This document shows, piece after piece, positions 1-9,051 of a stretch of DNA of 56,439 nt. The notes below the pieces were generated by a model, which made no database searches, was not told the origin of the DNA, and worked only from the letters and a program-made list of their open reading frames with translations. Numbering within the stretch: the stretch's first letter is position 1; each line of letters starts with the position of its first letter. The stretch comes from RGIG2206 sp045579085. GTDB lineage: Bacteria > Bacillota > Clostridia > Oscillospirales > Acutalibacteraceae. Where the stretch lies: NCBI GenBank assembly GCA_045579085.1, contig JAZNLO010000016.1:1-56439 (forward strand), read 5' to 3'. A program made the translations under genes and the position numbers.

Positions 1-404
1 GTCCACTTGTAATACTTCGGGTCGGTGGTGTTTATTTCTCTCTGCCAGTCGAACGAGAAACCAAGTGACTTAAGCTGCTGCTTAAATCTGGCGATATTTT
101 GCTTAGTAACAATTTCAGGATGAATATGATTCTTTATAGCATAGTTCTCTGTGGGCAAACCGAACGCGTCCCATCCCATTGGATAGAGCACGTTGTAGCC
201 CTGCAGACGCTTCTTTCTGCAGATTATATCAAGTGCTGTATATGACCTTGGGTGACCTACGTGAAGTCCCTGTCCCGAAGGATACGGAAACTCTACAAGA
301 CCGAAAAACTTCGGCTTGTCTGAGTTGTTTTCTGCGTGAAAAACTCCGCTTTCGTCCCACTTTTTCTGCCATTTTTTCTCTATCGAAGTAAAATCGTATT
401 TCAC
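1..404 (-). CDS. leuS: Leucyl-tRNA synthetase, N-terminal part (cut by window edge)
   Basis: This enzyme charges tRNA-Leu with leucine in the cytoplasm. Only about the first 134 codons are present; the gene runs off the left edge. The minus strand reads KYDFTSIEKKWQKKW, then FPYPSGQGLHVGHPRSY, where HVGH is the class I HIGH signature, then YPMGWDAFGLPTENYA, all typical of LeuRS. The chosen start is GTG at 404-402. Its GGAGG ribosome binding site lies 7 bases upstream, inside the last codons of rsfS, and only 2 bases separate the genes. It is the last gene of the long minus-strand run visible here and may also be transcribed from the promoter at 798-826. No oddity is seen in the visible part. 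Confidence 0.97.
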   Translation of the reverse strand, partial: MKYDFTSIEKKWQKKWDESGVFHAENNSDKPKFFGLVEFPYPSGQGLHVGHPRSYTALDIICRKKRLQGYNVLYPMGWDAFGLPTENYAIKNHIHPEIVTKQNIARFKQQLKSLGFSFDWQREINTTDPKYYKW

Positions 405-406
405 AA

Positions 407-769
407 CTAATCCTCCAGTGTATCAATTAACTCAGTGATTTCTACAAGTTCTCCGTCAGCCCATAGTCTTTCAAGATTATAGGTTTCACGGGTTTCCTTA
501 GTAAAGATATGAACAACAACACTGCCGTAATCAAGCAATATCCAACCTGTTGCTCTGCCCTCAATATTTATCGGTTCGATGCCAGCCTTAGAAAGCCTGT
601 CCTCTACCTCTTCTGCAAGCGACCTAACGTGTGTGGAAGAAGTTCCGTTTGCAATCAGGAAATATTCCGTCAGTATTGTTAAATCGCCTACTCTTGTAGC
701 AAAAATATCTATACCTTTTTTATCAGCAACTGCATTTGCTGCTGTTTTAAGAATTTCTATACTATTCAT
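407..769 (-). CDS. rsfS: Ribosomal silencing factor RsfS (Iojap family)
   Basis: RsfS binds protein uL14 of the large subunit and blocks subunit joining when nutrients are short. The 120-residue product has the usual family length. It carries the conserved core TEYFLIANGTSSTHVRSLAEE near residues 35-55, then GRATGWILLDYGSVVVHIF near 81-99, which is the most conserved block of the family. The ATG at 769 has GAGGTG four bases upstream. The order nadD-yqeK-rsfS-leuS is common in Firmicutes. A LytR-type gene often sits between yqeK and rsfS; here there is only a 58-base gap, which holds a promoter. Confidence 0.96.
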   Translation of the reverse strand: MNSIEILKTAANAVADKKGIDIFATRVGDLTILTEYFLIANGTSSTHVRSLAEEVEDRLSKAGIEPINIEGRATGWILLDYGSVVVHIFTKETRETYNLERLWADGELVEITELIDTLED

Positions 770-797
770 CAGACACCTCTAAAAATTACTGTATCCC

Positions 798-826
798 ATT
801 ATAATCCATTACAATTGTGTTTTCAA
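798..826 (-). promoter_or_regulatory. Sigma-A promoter for rsfS-leuS
   Basis: On the minus strand TTGAAA (826-821) and TATAAT (803-798) are separated by exactly 17 bases. The -35 box touches the end of yqeK. This gives rsfS-leuS its own start inside the long operon. Confidence 0.72.
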
Positions 827-827
827 C

Positions 828-1388
828 TTATTTATTTAAAAAGTAATTATAAGCCGATATTGTATCAGGATGGATTACTATTTTACGACGATTAAGGTCA
901 TCAACACAAAAGCTTAAAGCCTCAAGCACAGCTTTATCAAGGTTTGTTCGAGCCAGCTCTCTCATAGCTTCAACACCGTCATACTGCCTGTCAGCAGACG
1001 TACAATCAGCAATATAAACGATTTTTTCAAGCATTGACATATCGGCGCGACCTGTTGTGTGATACCTAATACCATTTAAAATCTCTTTATCGCTTATTCC
1101 AATAACAATCTCAGCAAATTTTGCACCTAAAACTGCGTGCCACAGGTTTTGCGAACCTGACTCCAAATTGCTAAGTTCAACATTGTTTTCACTCACAAAC
1201 TTCTCAAATTCGTCTGCTCCTGCCTCTCGCATACAATCATGCACTAAGCCCGCCAAATAAGCTTTATCCTCATTGGCTCCATAAATCGAAGCCAGTTTTT
1301 TGCTCATATCTGCAACCGCCAAGCTATGATTAAGCCTTTTATCCGAAAGCCGCAATTTAAGAAGCTCAACAATCTCACTATTAGTCAT
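828..1388 (-). CDS. yqeK: YqeK-type HD-domain dinucleoside tetraphosphatase
   Basis: YqeK proteins are HD-domain metal hydrolases that split diadenosine tetraphosphate symmetrically to two ADP. The 186-residue length matches the family. The HD motifs are visible: a first His in RLNHSLAVADMSKKLA (near residue 20), HD in LAGLVHDCMRE (near 50), and later His residues in WHAVLGAKFAE and IRYHTTGRADMS, followed by ADCTSADRQYDGVEAMREL. It starts at ATG 1388, three bases after the nadD stop. This nadD-yqeK neighbourhood is the standard one. The molecular role is known from family members, not shown here. Confidence 0.93.
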   Translation of the reverse strand: MTNSEIVELLKLRLSDKRLNHSLAVADMSKKLASIYGANEDKAYLAGLVHDCMREAGADEFEKFVSENNVELSNLESGSQNLWHAVLGAKFAEIVIGISDKEILNGIRYHTTGRADMSMLEKIVYIADCTSADRQYDGVEAMRELARTNLDKAVLEALSFCVDDLNRRKIVIHPDTISAYNYFLNK

Positions 1389-1391
1389 ACT

Positions 1392-1988
1392 TCACCTATA
1401 TAGATTATTTGATAAAATGAACTTTTCTATGCTCTCAGGCACATAATCGGATATGCATTTTTCCTCTTTTATCATTTGCCTGATTTCGCTTGATGATATA
1501 TCAACAGCATCGGCAGTAGATACCAGGCATTTCATACCCTTTGGCTCTTGCTCATTAATATATTTAAGCATCGAAGCACGCTCACTGTCATCTCTACTGA
1601 CAGCGCATATAGTTGCAAGCTCATATATGCCAAGATAATTATACCATTCATCTAAGGTTACTACCATATCCGTGCCGCAAGCAAGATACAAATCAGCGTT
1701 GTTATACTCAGCTTTCAGCTTCAAAAGCGTGTCATACATATAGCACGGCTTTTTCTGAGCAACCTCAATATCGCTAACAATTGCGCCGTACTTTTCAAAA
1801 GCCAACTTGCACATTTTAACTCTGTGCTCACCTGAAAGAAAATCTGCACCGACTCTCTTATGCACAGGCATATAGGTTGGGATTATCAAAGTAACATCAG
1901 GCTGTACAAGCTCCTTTGCGGCTATGAGCAGATTTATATGCCCATTGTGCACAGGATTGAAAGAGCCACCGTATACTAAAACTTTCAT
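1392..1988 (-). CDS. nadD: Nicotinate-nucleotide adenylyltransferase
   Basis: NadD transfers AMP from ATP to nicotinate mononucleotide to make deamido-NAD, a late step of NAD synthesis. The 198-residue protein opens with KVLVYGGSFNPVHNGHINLL, the nucleotidyltransferase loop with the HxGH-type motif (HNGH), and ends with DISSSEIRQMI, the ISSTxIR-type motif that contacts ATP. Length is normal. The ATG at 1988 overlaps the yhbY stop by four bases, so the two are probably translationally coupled. The gene lies in the conserved yhbY-nadD-yqeK-rsfS order. Confidence 0.97.
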   Translation of the reverse strand: MKVLVYGGSFNPVHNGHINLLIAAKELVQPDVTLIIPTYMPVHKRVGADFLSGEHRVKMCKLAFEKYGAIVSDIEVAQKKPCYMYDTLLKLKAEYNNADLYLACGTDMVVTLDEWYNYLGIYELATICAVSRDDSERASMLKYINEQEPKGMKCLVSTADAVDISSSEIRQMIKEEKCISDYVPESIEKFILSNNLYR

Positions 1989-2290
1989 CTTTTTTTAGCC
2001 TTAACAAGCACTATCTGTTTATTTTCCTTGCTTTCTCTATAAAGAACAAACTTAAATCCAATAACCTGAACTACGTCTGCGCCTACTTTCTCTGAAATTA
2101 AGTCAGCGCACTCTCTTGCGCTAAGCGGTGACGTTTCAAGCACCTTGCATTTTATAAGTTCTCTTGCCTCAAGCGCAGTATCCACCTGGTTAATCAAGGT
2201 TTCAACAACTCCGCCCTTTCCAATCATAACAACAGGCTCATATGAATTTGCCATTGACCTTAACTGTGCTCTCTGTTTACTGGTTAACAT
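1985..2290 (-). CDS. yhbY: YhbY-family (CRM domain) ribosome assembly RNA-binding protein
   Basis: YhbY proteins are single CRM-domain RNA binders that associate with large-subunit precursors. The 101-residue product starts LTSKQRAQLRSMAN, then shows the GxxG-type loop IGKGGV near residue 24, then ARELIKCKVLETSPLSARE and the end VIGFKFVLYRESK, all characteristic of the domain. It starts at ATG 2290, four bases after rdgB, and its stop overlaps the nadD ATG. The product is very basic at the C terminus (KAKKR), as expected for rRNA binding. Confidence 0.94.
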   Translation of the reverse strand: MLTSKQRAQLRSMANSYEPVVMIGKGGVVETLINQVDTALEARELIKCKVLETSPLSARECADLISEKVGADVVQVIGFKFVLYRESKENKQIVLVKAKKR

Positions 2291-2294
2291 AATA

Positions 2295-2891
2295 TTACTC
2301 CATATACTCTTTTAATTTTTCTACAAATTTATTTAATGCAATGCCTCTATGACTTACCTTGTCCTTTTCATCATCCGACATATCAGCAAAACTGACTCCG
2401 TTGCAGATAAAAACTGGGTCATAGCCAAAGCCGTTGCTGCCGCGTCTACACACATCAATAAAGCCGTGACACTCTCCCCTGACGGTAAATGTGCTGCCAT
2501 CGGGGAAGCAACAGCAAATCGCACTCACAAACTGCGCATTACGTCTTGGGTCACCGAGCGGCGCATCTTTTAATGAATCCAGCAGCTTGTCTATATTTTT
2601 CTCATCATCCTGCTCAACGCCTGCAAATCTTGCAGAATAAACACCGGGTTGACCGTCCAAGCCGTCAACACAAAGACCTGAATCATCAGCTATTGCGGGA
2701 AGATTAGCAACCTTACAAGCACTTTCCGCCTTTAAATAAGCGTTTTCCTCGAATGTTACTCCTGTTTCGTCAACCTCAGGCAGCTCAACGCCGATTTCGG
2801 CTTCGTTGACAACTTCAATACCAAGCGGTAAAAGTATTCTGTTTAGCTCATTGAGCTTTCGTTTATTTTTTGATGCAAGTATAAATTTCAT
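2295..2891 (-). CDS. rdgB: XTP/dITP diphosphatase (non-canonical purine NTP pyrophosphatase)
   Basis: This Ham1/RdgB enzyme hydrolyses XTP, ITP and dITP to monophosphates and so keeps deaminated purines out of nucleic acids. The sequence MKFILASKNKRKLNELNRIL at the start, FEENAYLKAESACKVANLP and ADDSGLCVDGLDGQPGVYSAR in the middle, and GFGYDPVFI and SHRGIALNKF near the end are the family hallmarks. I chose ATG 2891 over an upstream in-frame ATG at 2912: it is preceded by GGAG with 6-base spacing and sits just after the ftsY stop, while the longer form would overlap ftsY. This gives 198 residues, the usual length. Confidence 0.96.
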   Translation of the reverse strand: MKFILASKNKRKLNELNRILLPLGIEVVNEAEIGVELPEVDETGVTFEENAYLKAESACKVANLPAIADDSGLCVDGLDGQPGVYSARFAGVEQDDEKNIDKLLDSLKDAPLGDPRRNAQFVSAICCCFPDGSTFTVRGECHGFIDVCRRGSNGFGYDPVFICNGVSFADMSDDEKDKVSHRGIALNKFVEKLKEYME

Positions 2892-2892
2892 T

Positions 2893-3801
2893 TTATTCTC
2901 CAAAAATTCCATCTACAAAATCTGTGGGTGAGAACGGCTGAAGGTCGTCCACTCCCTCACCAACGCCGACAAACTTAACAGGTATGCCAAGCTCATTTTT
3001 AATTGAAATCACAACTCCGCCTTTTGCTGTACCGTCAAGCTTAGTGAGCACGATACCTGTTATATCGCCAACTTTGCCGAACTCCTTAGCCTGATTGACT
3101 GCGTTTTGACCTGTGGTTGCATCGAGCACCAGCAGTGTTTCAATGTCAGCGTCTGGAAGCTCTCTGCGTATTATTCTCATAATTTTTGCAAGCTCTTCCA
3201 TCAGATTTTTGTTGTTATGAAGTCTGCCGGCAGTATCGCAAATGATAATATCAGAATTACGCGCCTTGCCTGACGATATTGTGTCATACACAACGGCTGC
3301 AGGGTCGCTGTTTTGTGCACCCTTGATTATGGGAACATTGACGCGCTTAGCCCAAACGTCTAACTGTTCAACAGCTCCCGCCCTGAACGTATCAGCCGCG
3401 CCAAGCAGCACGCTTTTACCCTCAGCCTTAAACAGTGCCGAAATTTTGCCAACAGAGGTGGTTTTACCCGCACCGTTAACGCCGATTACAACCAAGACGG
3501 ACGGCTTTGTATCAAGCTTCAGGTGATTATCATTGCCGAGAATATCAACAATTATTTCTTTCAAATAACTCTTAATTTCAGTCGGATCGGTTGTTCTCTT
3601 TTCCTTAACTGTTTTTCTCAGCTCATTGCAAATTTTTTCAGCAGTAGCAACAGATACGTCTGCCATAACCAAAATTTCTTCAAGCTCCTCAAAGAAGTCC
3701 TCGTCAATCTTTGTAAAAGAACTAACAAGACCTGAATATGCGCTCATAAATGAATCTCTGGTCTTTTTTAGTCCACTGCTGATTTTAGAAAATATTCCCA
3801 C
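2893..3801 (-). CDS. ftsY: Signal recognition particle receptor FtsY
   Basis: FtsY is the membrane-associated GTPase that receives SRP-ribosome complexes for co-translational insertion. At 302 residues it consists of the N and G domains only and lacks the long acidic A domain of proteobacterial forms, as is usual in Firmicutes. Visible motifs are the P-loop GVNGAGKTTSVGKI (near 112-125), DTFRAGAVEQL, DTAGRLHNNKNLMEEL, TKLDGTAKGG and the C-terminal VGVGEGVDDLQPF. It follows smc by 14 bases, as in the classical rnc-smc-ftsY operon. Confidence 0.98.
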   Translation of the reverse strand: MGIFSKISSGLKKTRDSFMSAYSGLVSSFTKIDEDFFEELEEILVMADVSVATAEKICNELRKTVKEKRTTDPTEIKSYLKEIIVDILGNDNHLKLDTKPSVLVVIGVNGAGKTTSVGKISALFKAEGKSVLLGAADTFRAGAVEQLDVWAKRVNVPIIKGAQNSDPAAVVYDTISSGKARNSDIIICDTAGRLHNNKNLMEELAKIMRIIRRELPDADIETLLVLDATTGQNAVNQAKEFGKVGDITGIVLTKLDGTAKGGVVISIKNELGIPVKFVGVGEGVDDLQPFSPTDFVDGIFGE

Positions 3802-3815
3802 AAAATCACCCTTGC

Positions 3816-6800
3816 TTAATCAAGTTTAAATTTATTCTCAAGCTCGCTTACATTAAGCTCAAGCAGCTTTGATACGCCTTTCTCCTGCATCGTTACGCCA
3901 TAAAGCATATCGGCTTCTTCCATACTGCCGCGCCTATGTGTAATCATAATATACTGAGTCAGCTCGCTCATTCTGCGCAAATACTCAGCAAAGCGGTTAA
4001 CGTTGACATCGTCCAGTGCTGCGTCAACCTCGTCAAGAATACAGAACGGTGGCGGATTAACCTTCATTACCGCAAAGTAAATCGAGATAGCAATAAGCGC
4101 TTTTTCACCGCCTGAAAGCTGCTCAATAATAGAAATATTCTTTCCGGGAGGCTGAACAACAATCTCAATTCCTGATTCGAGAATATTATCGCGGTCCTCA
4201 AGTCGCAACTCGGCAGTACCGCCGCCAAACAATTCAACAAACACCTTAGAAAAGTGCGAGTTAATGGCGTTGAACTGCTCGATAAACGTTTTCTCCATCT
4301 GCTCAGTAAGCCCTGCAATCAATTCATACAACTGCTTGCGTGACTTCTCTACATCGTCAAGCTGAGCTGATAAGAACTCGTATCTCTCGCTGACTTCCTT
4401 ATATTCCTCAATGGCAGAAACGTTTACGCTGCCAAGCGCACGGATTTTACCTCTAAGCTCAACAAGTCGGCGTTGAGCGGACGGGATATCGTCAGGAATC
4501 TTACCCTTTTCTTCCGCTTCGCTTCTGGTAAGACTGTATTCGTCATAGAGCTTTTTGATGGTGTCATCATACTCGTGCACCATAGCAATTTTGCGCTCCT
4601 GAAGCCTTACAAGCTCGCCGTTGATTTTCTCTCTATCTGCAGCAAGACCTCTCTCTTCAACTCGCATTTCCTGAATTGATTTATCAAAGTCATCCTTTGA
4701 TTTGAGGAAATCTGCAACCGATGCCTTAGCCTCTTGCGCGTTAATTCTAAGCTCCGCCGCAGACGCTGTCAAGGCTTCAATCTCTGCACGTACAGCATCA
4801 TTTGCCAGCGTGATTGACTCGATTTCGGAAGTCATTCGGGCAACTCTTTCGTCCTGTCCGTTTACAAAGCTATTAAGCTCGTTTATAGATGTCCTAATAA
4901 CATCGATATCTCTCTGCAACTCAAAAATCGAGGTTTTATGCTCGCCTATCTGGGTTTCAAGAGTTTTTCTGGTTGAAGAATGTTCATCTCTGCCGCCGAT
5001 AAGCTCATCAAGCTTAAGTTGATTTTCGGCAACCTTATTCTTTATATCCTCAAGGCTTGCCTCAACGCTTGACTTTTCGTTTGCGAGCGAATCAAGCTTT
5101 GCAAGGTTTTCACTACGCTCGTTCTCAAGCTTTTCAACTTCACTGTTTATAAGCTCGATTTGCTCTTCAACACGCTTTATTTCACCAAGCACCCTGATTT
5201 TATCCTCTTGGGCGGTTGTAATTGCGCTTGTGGCAATTTTCATCTCCGCCTCGATGACACTCAGCTCATTCTTGGCTTTATTATATCTTTCAGTTTCAGC
5301 TTTAATCTTATCGGCAATTAAATCAGCCTCTTCGATAAGCTTTTTGATATCATTAGTTCTGCTGAGTATTCCAGCACTCTTAGAAACAGAGCCGCCTGTG
5401 AGCGAACCGCCTGAGTTTACAACCTGGCCATCAACAGTTACAACCTTGAATCTGTAGTTATACTTCTTAGCGATATTAACTGCACAGTCAATATCCTCAG
5501 CAACAACTATTCCGCCTAACAAATAGGATATGATATCATCATATTTTTTATCATTTGAAACAATCTCAGATGCGATTCCAACAAATCCGTCAAGGTCATC
5601 CAAGCCTTTTTCATTGAAAAATCTGGGCTTGATGGAAGTGAGCGGTAGGAACGTTGCCCTACCAAGCTTGTTTGTTTTGAGATAATTTATCGCCTTTTTA
5701 GCATCACTTTCGTTATTTACAACGATATTTTGCAAAGCGGCGCCAAGCGCACACTCAATCGCAATCGCATACTTCTTATCAACGGTTAAAATCCTTGAAA
5801 CAGGGCCGTGTACTCCTCCAAGCTTTCCTGTCTCAGCGGCCTGAACAACGCCTTTAACAGAATTTCCGAAGCCCTCCATATTATTTTCGAGGTCCTTCAA
5901 AATCTGAGCACGACGTCTCTTTTCGCCCTCATCTAAAGAGAGGTCGTTGATAAGCTTTCCTATTTCCTCGCATTTCTGAGTTCTTGAGTTAAATATAAGT
6001 TCTCTGCCCTTAAGACTGTTTGAATATTCACTGATTGTTTCCTCAGTTGCATCAAGGTCCTTTAAAAGCTCGCTATGCTCAGTGTTAAGCTTATTTGATA
6101 TATCCTGCTTCTCAGCAAGCGAAGCATCAATCGTTTCGTTTCTTACTCTGATTGCCTCGCTTGAAGTGTCAGTTGCCATAAGTCTTACACGCTCATCTGA
6201 GGATTTAACCGCTAACGAATTAAGTGTAGAATTAAGCAATTCAATCTGTGATGAGAAAACATCGCTGTCGCTGATAAGACCTAACAAAGTATCGTTAGCG
6301 GCGTCAAGCAATGCCCTAACAGCAGCAATCTCAACCTCTTTCGCTGCAATTTCAGCGTTCTTAAGCACAATTTCAGCTGAAATTGTTGAGCCGCCGTTTA
6401 CAACGTCGTCAATGTCCTTTTTAATGCGCTCAATAGTTTCATCGTTGTGAAAAATCGTATTGTTTTTAACCGCAATGTCAGCATCAAGCTTTGCCGCTTC
6501 TTCTTCAAAAGCTGCAGACTTGTTGCGCGCGTCCTCAGTTTGTGCGCTCAGGCGCATAGACTCATCAGCAGACTTATCAATCTGCGACTGAATCGAGTTG
6601 ATTTTTTCGTTAATCTCATCATACTGAGCTGTTGCAGCGGTGATTTTATATTCCTGCTCGCTCAACGCTTCCTTATACTTTGACAGAGTGTTAAGCCACA
6701 AACCAATCTGTAGCTCTTCTTGTTCTTTTGAATATTCAAGAAAAACAGTTGCTTTTCTGCTCTGCTCTGCAAGAGGACCTACTCTGCCCTCAAGCTCAGC

Positions 6801-7388
6801 GAGTATATCACGAAGTCTGACAAGGTTTTCCTCAGCCTGCTTAAGCTTACGCTCTGCCTCAAGCTTTCTGTATCTAAAACGCGAGATACCGGCAGCTTCT
6901 TCAAAGATTTCTCTTCTCTCGGTTGATGACTTAGTGCCGATAATATCATCGATTTTACCCTGTCCAACCATAGAATAACCGTCACGACCAAGACCTGTAT
7001 CCATAAACAGCTCGTGGATATCCTTCAATCTGACAGACACATTATTAAGCCTATACTCGCTCTCGCCCGAACGATAATAACGTCTTGTTACAGAAACCTC
7101 TGTCTCGTCCATATCGAGATTACGCTCTTTATTATCAATAACAAGAGTTACTTCAGCAAAACCCAAACGTTTTCTGGTTGCAGTGCCACCGAAAATAACG
7201 TCCTCCATCTTATTGCTTCTGAGTGTCTTATTGGACTGCTCGCCCAAAACCCATCTAACAGCGTCAGAGATATTGCTCTTACCCGAACCGTTCGGTCCTA
7301 CAACTGCCGTTATGCCCTCACCAAAGTTGAGCACGGTTTTGTCAGCAAATGACTTAAATCCCTGAATTTCTATCGATTTTAGTCTCAC
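3816..7388 (-). CDS. smc: Chromosome segregation protein SMC
   Basis: SMC is the ATPase core of the bacterial condensin that organises and segregates the chromosome. The 1190-residue protein shows the whole architecture: N-terminal Walker A GPNGSGKSN near residue 33, long coiled coil, hinge near 510-660 (GVHGPVSRILTVDKKYAIAI and GGSLTGGS at its end), second coiled coil, then the signature QLSGGEKALIAI and Walker B CILDEVDAALDD near the C terminus. Its ATG overlaps the stop of the radical SAM gene by four bases. Length and start (MRLKSIEIQGFKSFADKT) are standard. Confidence 0.99.
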   Translation of the reverse strand: MRLKSIEIQGFKSFADKTVLNFGEGITAVVGPNGSGKSNISDAVRWVLGEQSNKTLRSNKMEDVIFGGTATRKRLGFAEVTLVIDNKERNLDMDETEVSVTRRYYRSGESEYRLNNVSVRLKDIHELFMDTGLGRDGYSMVGQGKIDDIIGTKSSTERREIFEEAAGISRFRYRKLEAERKLKQAEENLVRLRDILAELEGRVGPLAEQSRKATVFLEYSKEQEELQIGLWLNTLSKYKEALSEQEYKITAATAQYDEINEKINSIQSQIDKSADESMRLSAQTEDARNKSAAFEEEAAKLDADIAVKNNTIFHNDETIERIKKDIDDVVNGGSTISAEIVLKNAEIAAKEVEIAAVRALLDAANDTLLGLISDSDVFSSQIELLNSTLNSLAVKSSDERVRLMATDTSSEAIRVRNETIDASLAEKQDISNKLNTEHSELLKDLDATEETISEYSNSLKGRELIFNSRTQKCEEIGKLINDLSLDEGEKRRRAQILKDLENNMEGFGNSVKGVVQAAETGKLGGVHGPVSRILTVDKKYAIAIECALGAALQNIVVNNESDAKKAINYLKTNKLGRATFLPLTSIKPRFFNEKGLDDLDGFVGIASEIVSNDKKYDDIISYLLGGIVVAEDIDCAVNIAKKYNYRFKVVTVDGQVVNSGGSLTGGSVSKSAGILSRTNDIKKLIEEADLIADKIKAETERYNKAKNELSVIEAEMKIATSAITTAQEDKIRVLGEIKRVEEQIELINSEVEKLENERSENLAKLDSLANEKSSVEASLEDIKNKVAENQLKLDELIGGRDEHSSTRKTLETQIGEHKTSIFELQRDIDVIRTSINELNSFVNGQDERVARMTSEIESITLANDAVRAEIEALTASAAELRINAQEAKASVADFLKSKDDFDKSIQEMRVEERGLAADREKINGELVRLQERKIAMVHEYDDTIKKLYDEYSLTRSEAEEKGKIPDDIPSAQRRLVELRGKIRALGSVNVSAIEEYKEVSERYEFLSAQLDDVEKSRKQLYELIAGLTEQMEKTFIEQFNAINSHFSKVFVELFGGGTAELRLEDRDNILESGIEIVVQPPGKNISIIEQLSGGEKALIAISIYFAVMKVNPPPFCILDEVDAALDDVNVNRFAEYLRRMSELTQYIMITHRRGSMEEADMLYGVTMQEKGVSKLLELNVSELENKFKLD

Positions 7389-8374
7389 TGTTTCACTTCC
7401 CTTACTGTAAATGAACCATCATTCAAATTTGAATCTTCTATAATTTTAACTAAAATTCCTGTTTCTGCAAACCTTTTAATATTTGACCTGTTATGACCAA
7501 TTGCTTTAGAAACCATTTTTGGTGAAACCGCAATTTCATACGAGCCCTGTTTACATATCTGCACCTTGAATCTTCTATATAAGCGCAAGCTTTCACACAG
7601 CTCACCGAACGCTGAGTGCCAAGGTCCCGCAACATATGCGTCGTTATCGATTGTATGTAAGCCGAGTCTTATTACAGGTATATTCGCTACATCAAACATA
7701 TCAAGCAATGTGCAGCAAAGCTCTACTGCATCATCAAGGCTTTGAGGGTGATACTTTCCCTCAGATAAAAGCTTTTCAAGCATAGTGTTTTTCAGCACTA
7801 TCGTGGGATAGATTCTAACGCAATCAGGCTTAAGTGCAATAATTTTTTTGCACGTTTTGATTGCTTTTTCATCGTTATCGCAATAAAGCCCTGTCATCAT
7901 CTGCAAGCCAAGTCTGAATCCATATTCCTTTATCAGCTTTGACGACTTAACAACACATTCTGCGCTGTGACCTCTGTGATTTTCCAAGAGCACATCGTCA
8001 CACATACTTTGTGCGCCAAGCTCAATCGTTGTTACTCCAAAGCTTTTTAAAATATCAAGAATTTCACGGCTAATGGCATCAGGCCTTGTTGAAATCCTTA
8101 TACCGCCAACTGAGCCGTTTATCACGTATTTGTGCGCTGATTTAAGCAAGCTAAGCATATATTCTCTTTCGATTGCGGTAAAACTGCCACCGAAAAATGC
8201 AATCTCAGCCTCTTTTGCCCTTTTGCCTAAGTGATTAAGCGCGATATTAACAGCGTTATCTACGTCTTCACCTGTAGGCTGATAATGCTGACTGGTTATG
8301 CAAAATTGATTGCAAAAGCTGCACTGATTTCTACACCCGTTATGCGGTACAAAAATTGAAATATTTGCGCTCAC
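7385..8374 (-). CDS. Elp3-like radical SAM protein
   Basis: The 329-residue protein carries the radical SAM cluster motif CRNQCSFC (C14, C18, C21), so it should bind a 4Fe-4S cluster and cleave S-adenosylmethionine. Further blocks are AFFGGSFTAIE (near 60), GIRISTRPDAIS, TIELGAQSMCDDVLLENHRG and CVRIYPTIVLKNTMLEKL, a pattern shared with Elp3 and related clostridial proteins. It lacks the acetyltransferase domain of true Elp3. It overlaps rnc and smc by four bases on each side, so it is translated with them. Its substrate is unknown; RNA modification is a guess based on neighbours and relatives. Confidence 0.85.
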   Translation of the reverse strand: MSANISIFVPHNGCRNQCSFCNQFCITSQHYQPTGEDVDNAVNIALNHLGKRAKEAEIAFFGGSFTAIEREYMLSLLKSAHKYVINGSVGGIRISTRPDAISREILDILKSFGVTTIELGAQSMCDDVLLENHRGHSAECVVKSSKLIKEYGFRLGLQMMTGLYCDNDEKAIKTCKKIIALKPDCVRIYPTIVLKNTMLEKLLSEGKYHPQSLDDAVELCCTLLDMFDVANIPVIRLGLHTIDNDAYVAGPWHSAFGELCESLRLYRRFKVQICKQGSYEIAVSPKMVSKAIGHNRSNIKRFAETGILVKIIEDSNLNDGSFTVREVKQ

Positions 8375-9051
8375 ACTATTTCGCCCATCAAAGCCAACGC
8401 TTCCTTAGCAGCGTTTTGCTCTGCCTCTTTCTTTGTTCTGCCAACTCCGTTACCTATTACGTTGGAATTAAGCTTTACGTCCACTTGGAACCTCTTGTTA
8501 TGGTCAGGGCCGCTCTCGCCTACAAGCACATATTCAAGCAGTTCTTCAGGATTTTTCTGTATAATCTCCTGCAGCATGGTTTTATAGTCTTCAAACTTAA
8601 CACTGCTATTAAGCTTAAGCTCATCGTGCACAAACTGCAAAACAAACTCAGACGCCGCTTCTATTCCGCCATCAAGATAAATAGCGGCAATAAGTGCCTC
8701 AAAAGCGTCGGCAAGTATAGACGGGCGATTATTTCCACCCGAGATTGCTTCACCCTTGCCAAGCAACAGATGCTTTCCAAGTTCGATTTTCTTAGCAAAT
8801 GAGCAGAGAGATTTTTCGCAAACAAGCGATGCTCTGATTTTAGTCAATTCGCCTTCGGGAAGATTAAGATAATCCCTGAATATGCAGTCTGACACTATAA
8901 TTGACAATACTGCATCGCCTAAAAATTCCAGACGCTCGTTTGAGCCCTCAGACTCCTTGCACTCATTTGCGTAAGAAGAATGTGACATAGCCCTGTATAA
9001 ATATTTGCTGTTCTTGAACTTATAGCCAATCTTGGTTTCTAACTCAGTCAT
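8371..9051 (-). CDS. rnc: Ribonuclease III
   Basis: RNase III cleaves double-stranded RNA during rRNA processing and mRNA turnover. The protein has the catalytic signature NERLEFLGDAVLS (near residues 38-50) with its acidic residues, a second acidic block ADAFEALIAAIYLDGG, and a C-terminal dsRNA-binding domain ending TKKEAEQNAAKEALALM. I chose ATG 9051, which has GGGG about 9 bases upstream; GTG 9054 is possible, and the in-frame codons further up overlap plsX deeply. The start overlaps the plsX stop by 8 bases. The acpP/fab genes often found between plsX and rnc are absent. Confidence 0.97.
   Translation of the reverse strand: MTELETKIGYKFKNSKYLYRAMSHSSYANECKESEGSNERLEFLGDAVLSIIVSDCIFRDYLNLPEGELTKIRASLVCEKSLCSFAKKIELGKHLLLGKGEAISGGNNRPSILADAFEALIAAIYLDGGIEAASEFVLQFVHDELKLNSSVKFEDYKTMLQEIIQKNPEELLEYVLVGESGPDHNKRFQVDVKLNSNVIGNGVGRTKKEAEQNAAKEALALMGEIV

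Noticed and set aside
3816..7388. Many plus-strand open frames opposite smc (also opposite pnp and dnaE)
   Set aside because: They are mirror frames of codon-biased genes, Ser/Leu-rich, without ribosome binding sites or family resemblance.
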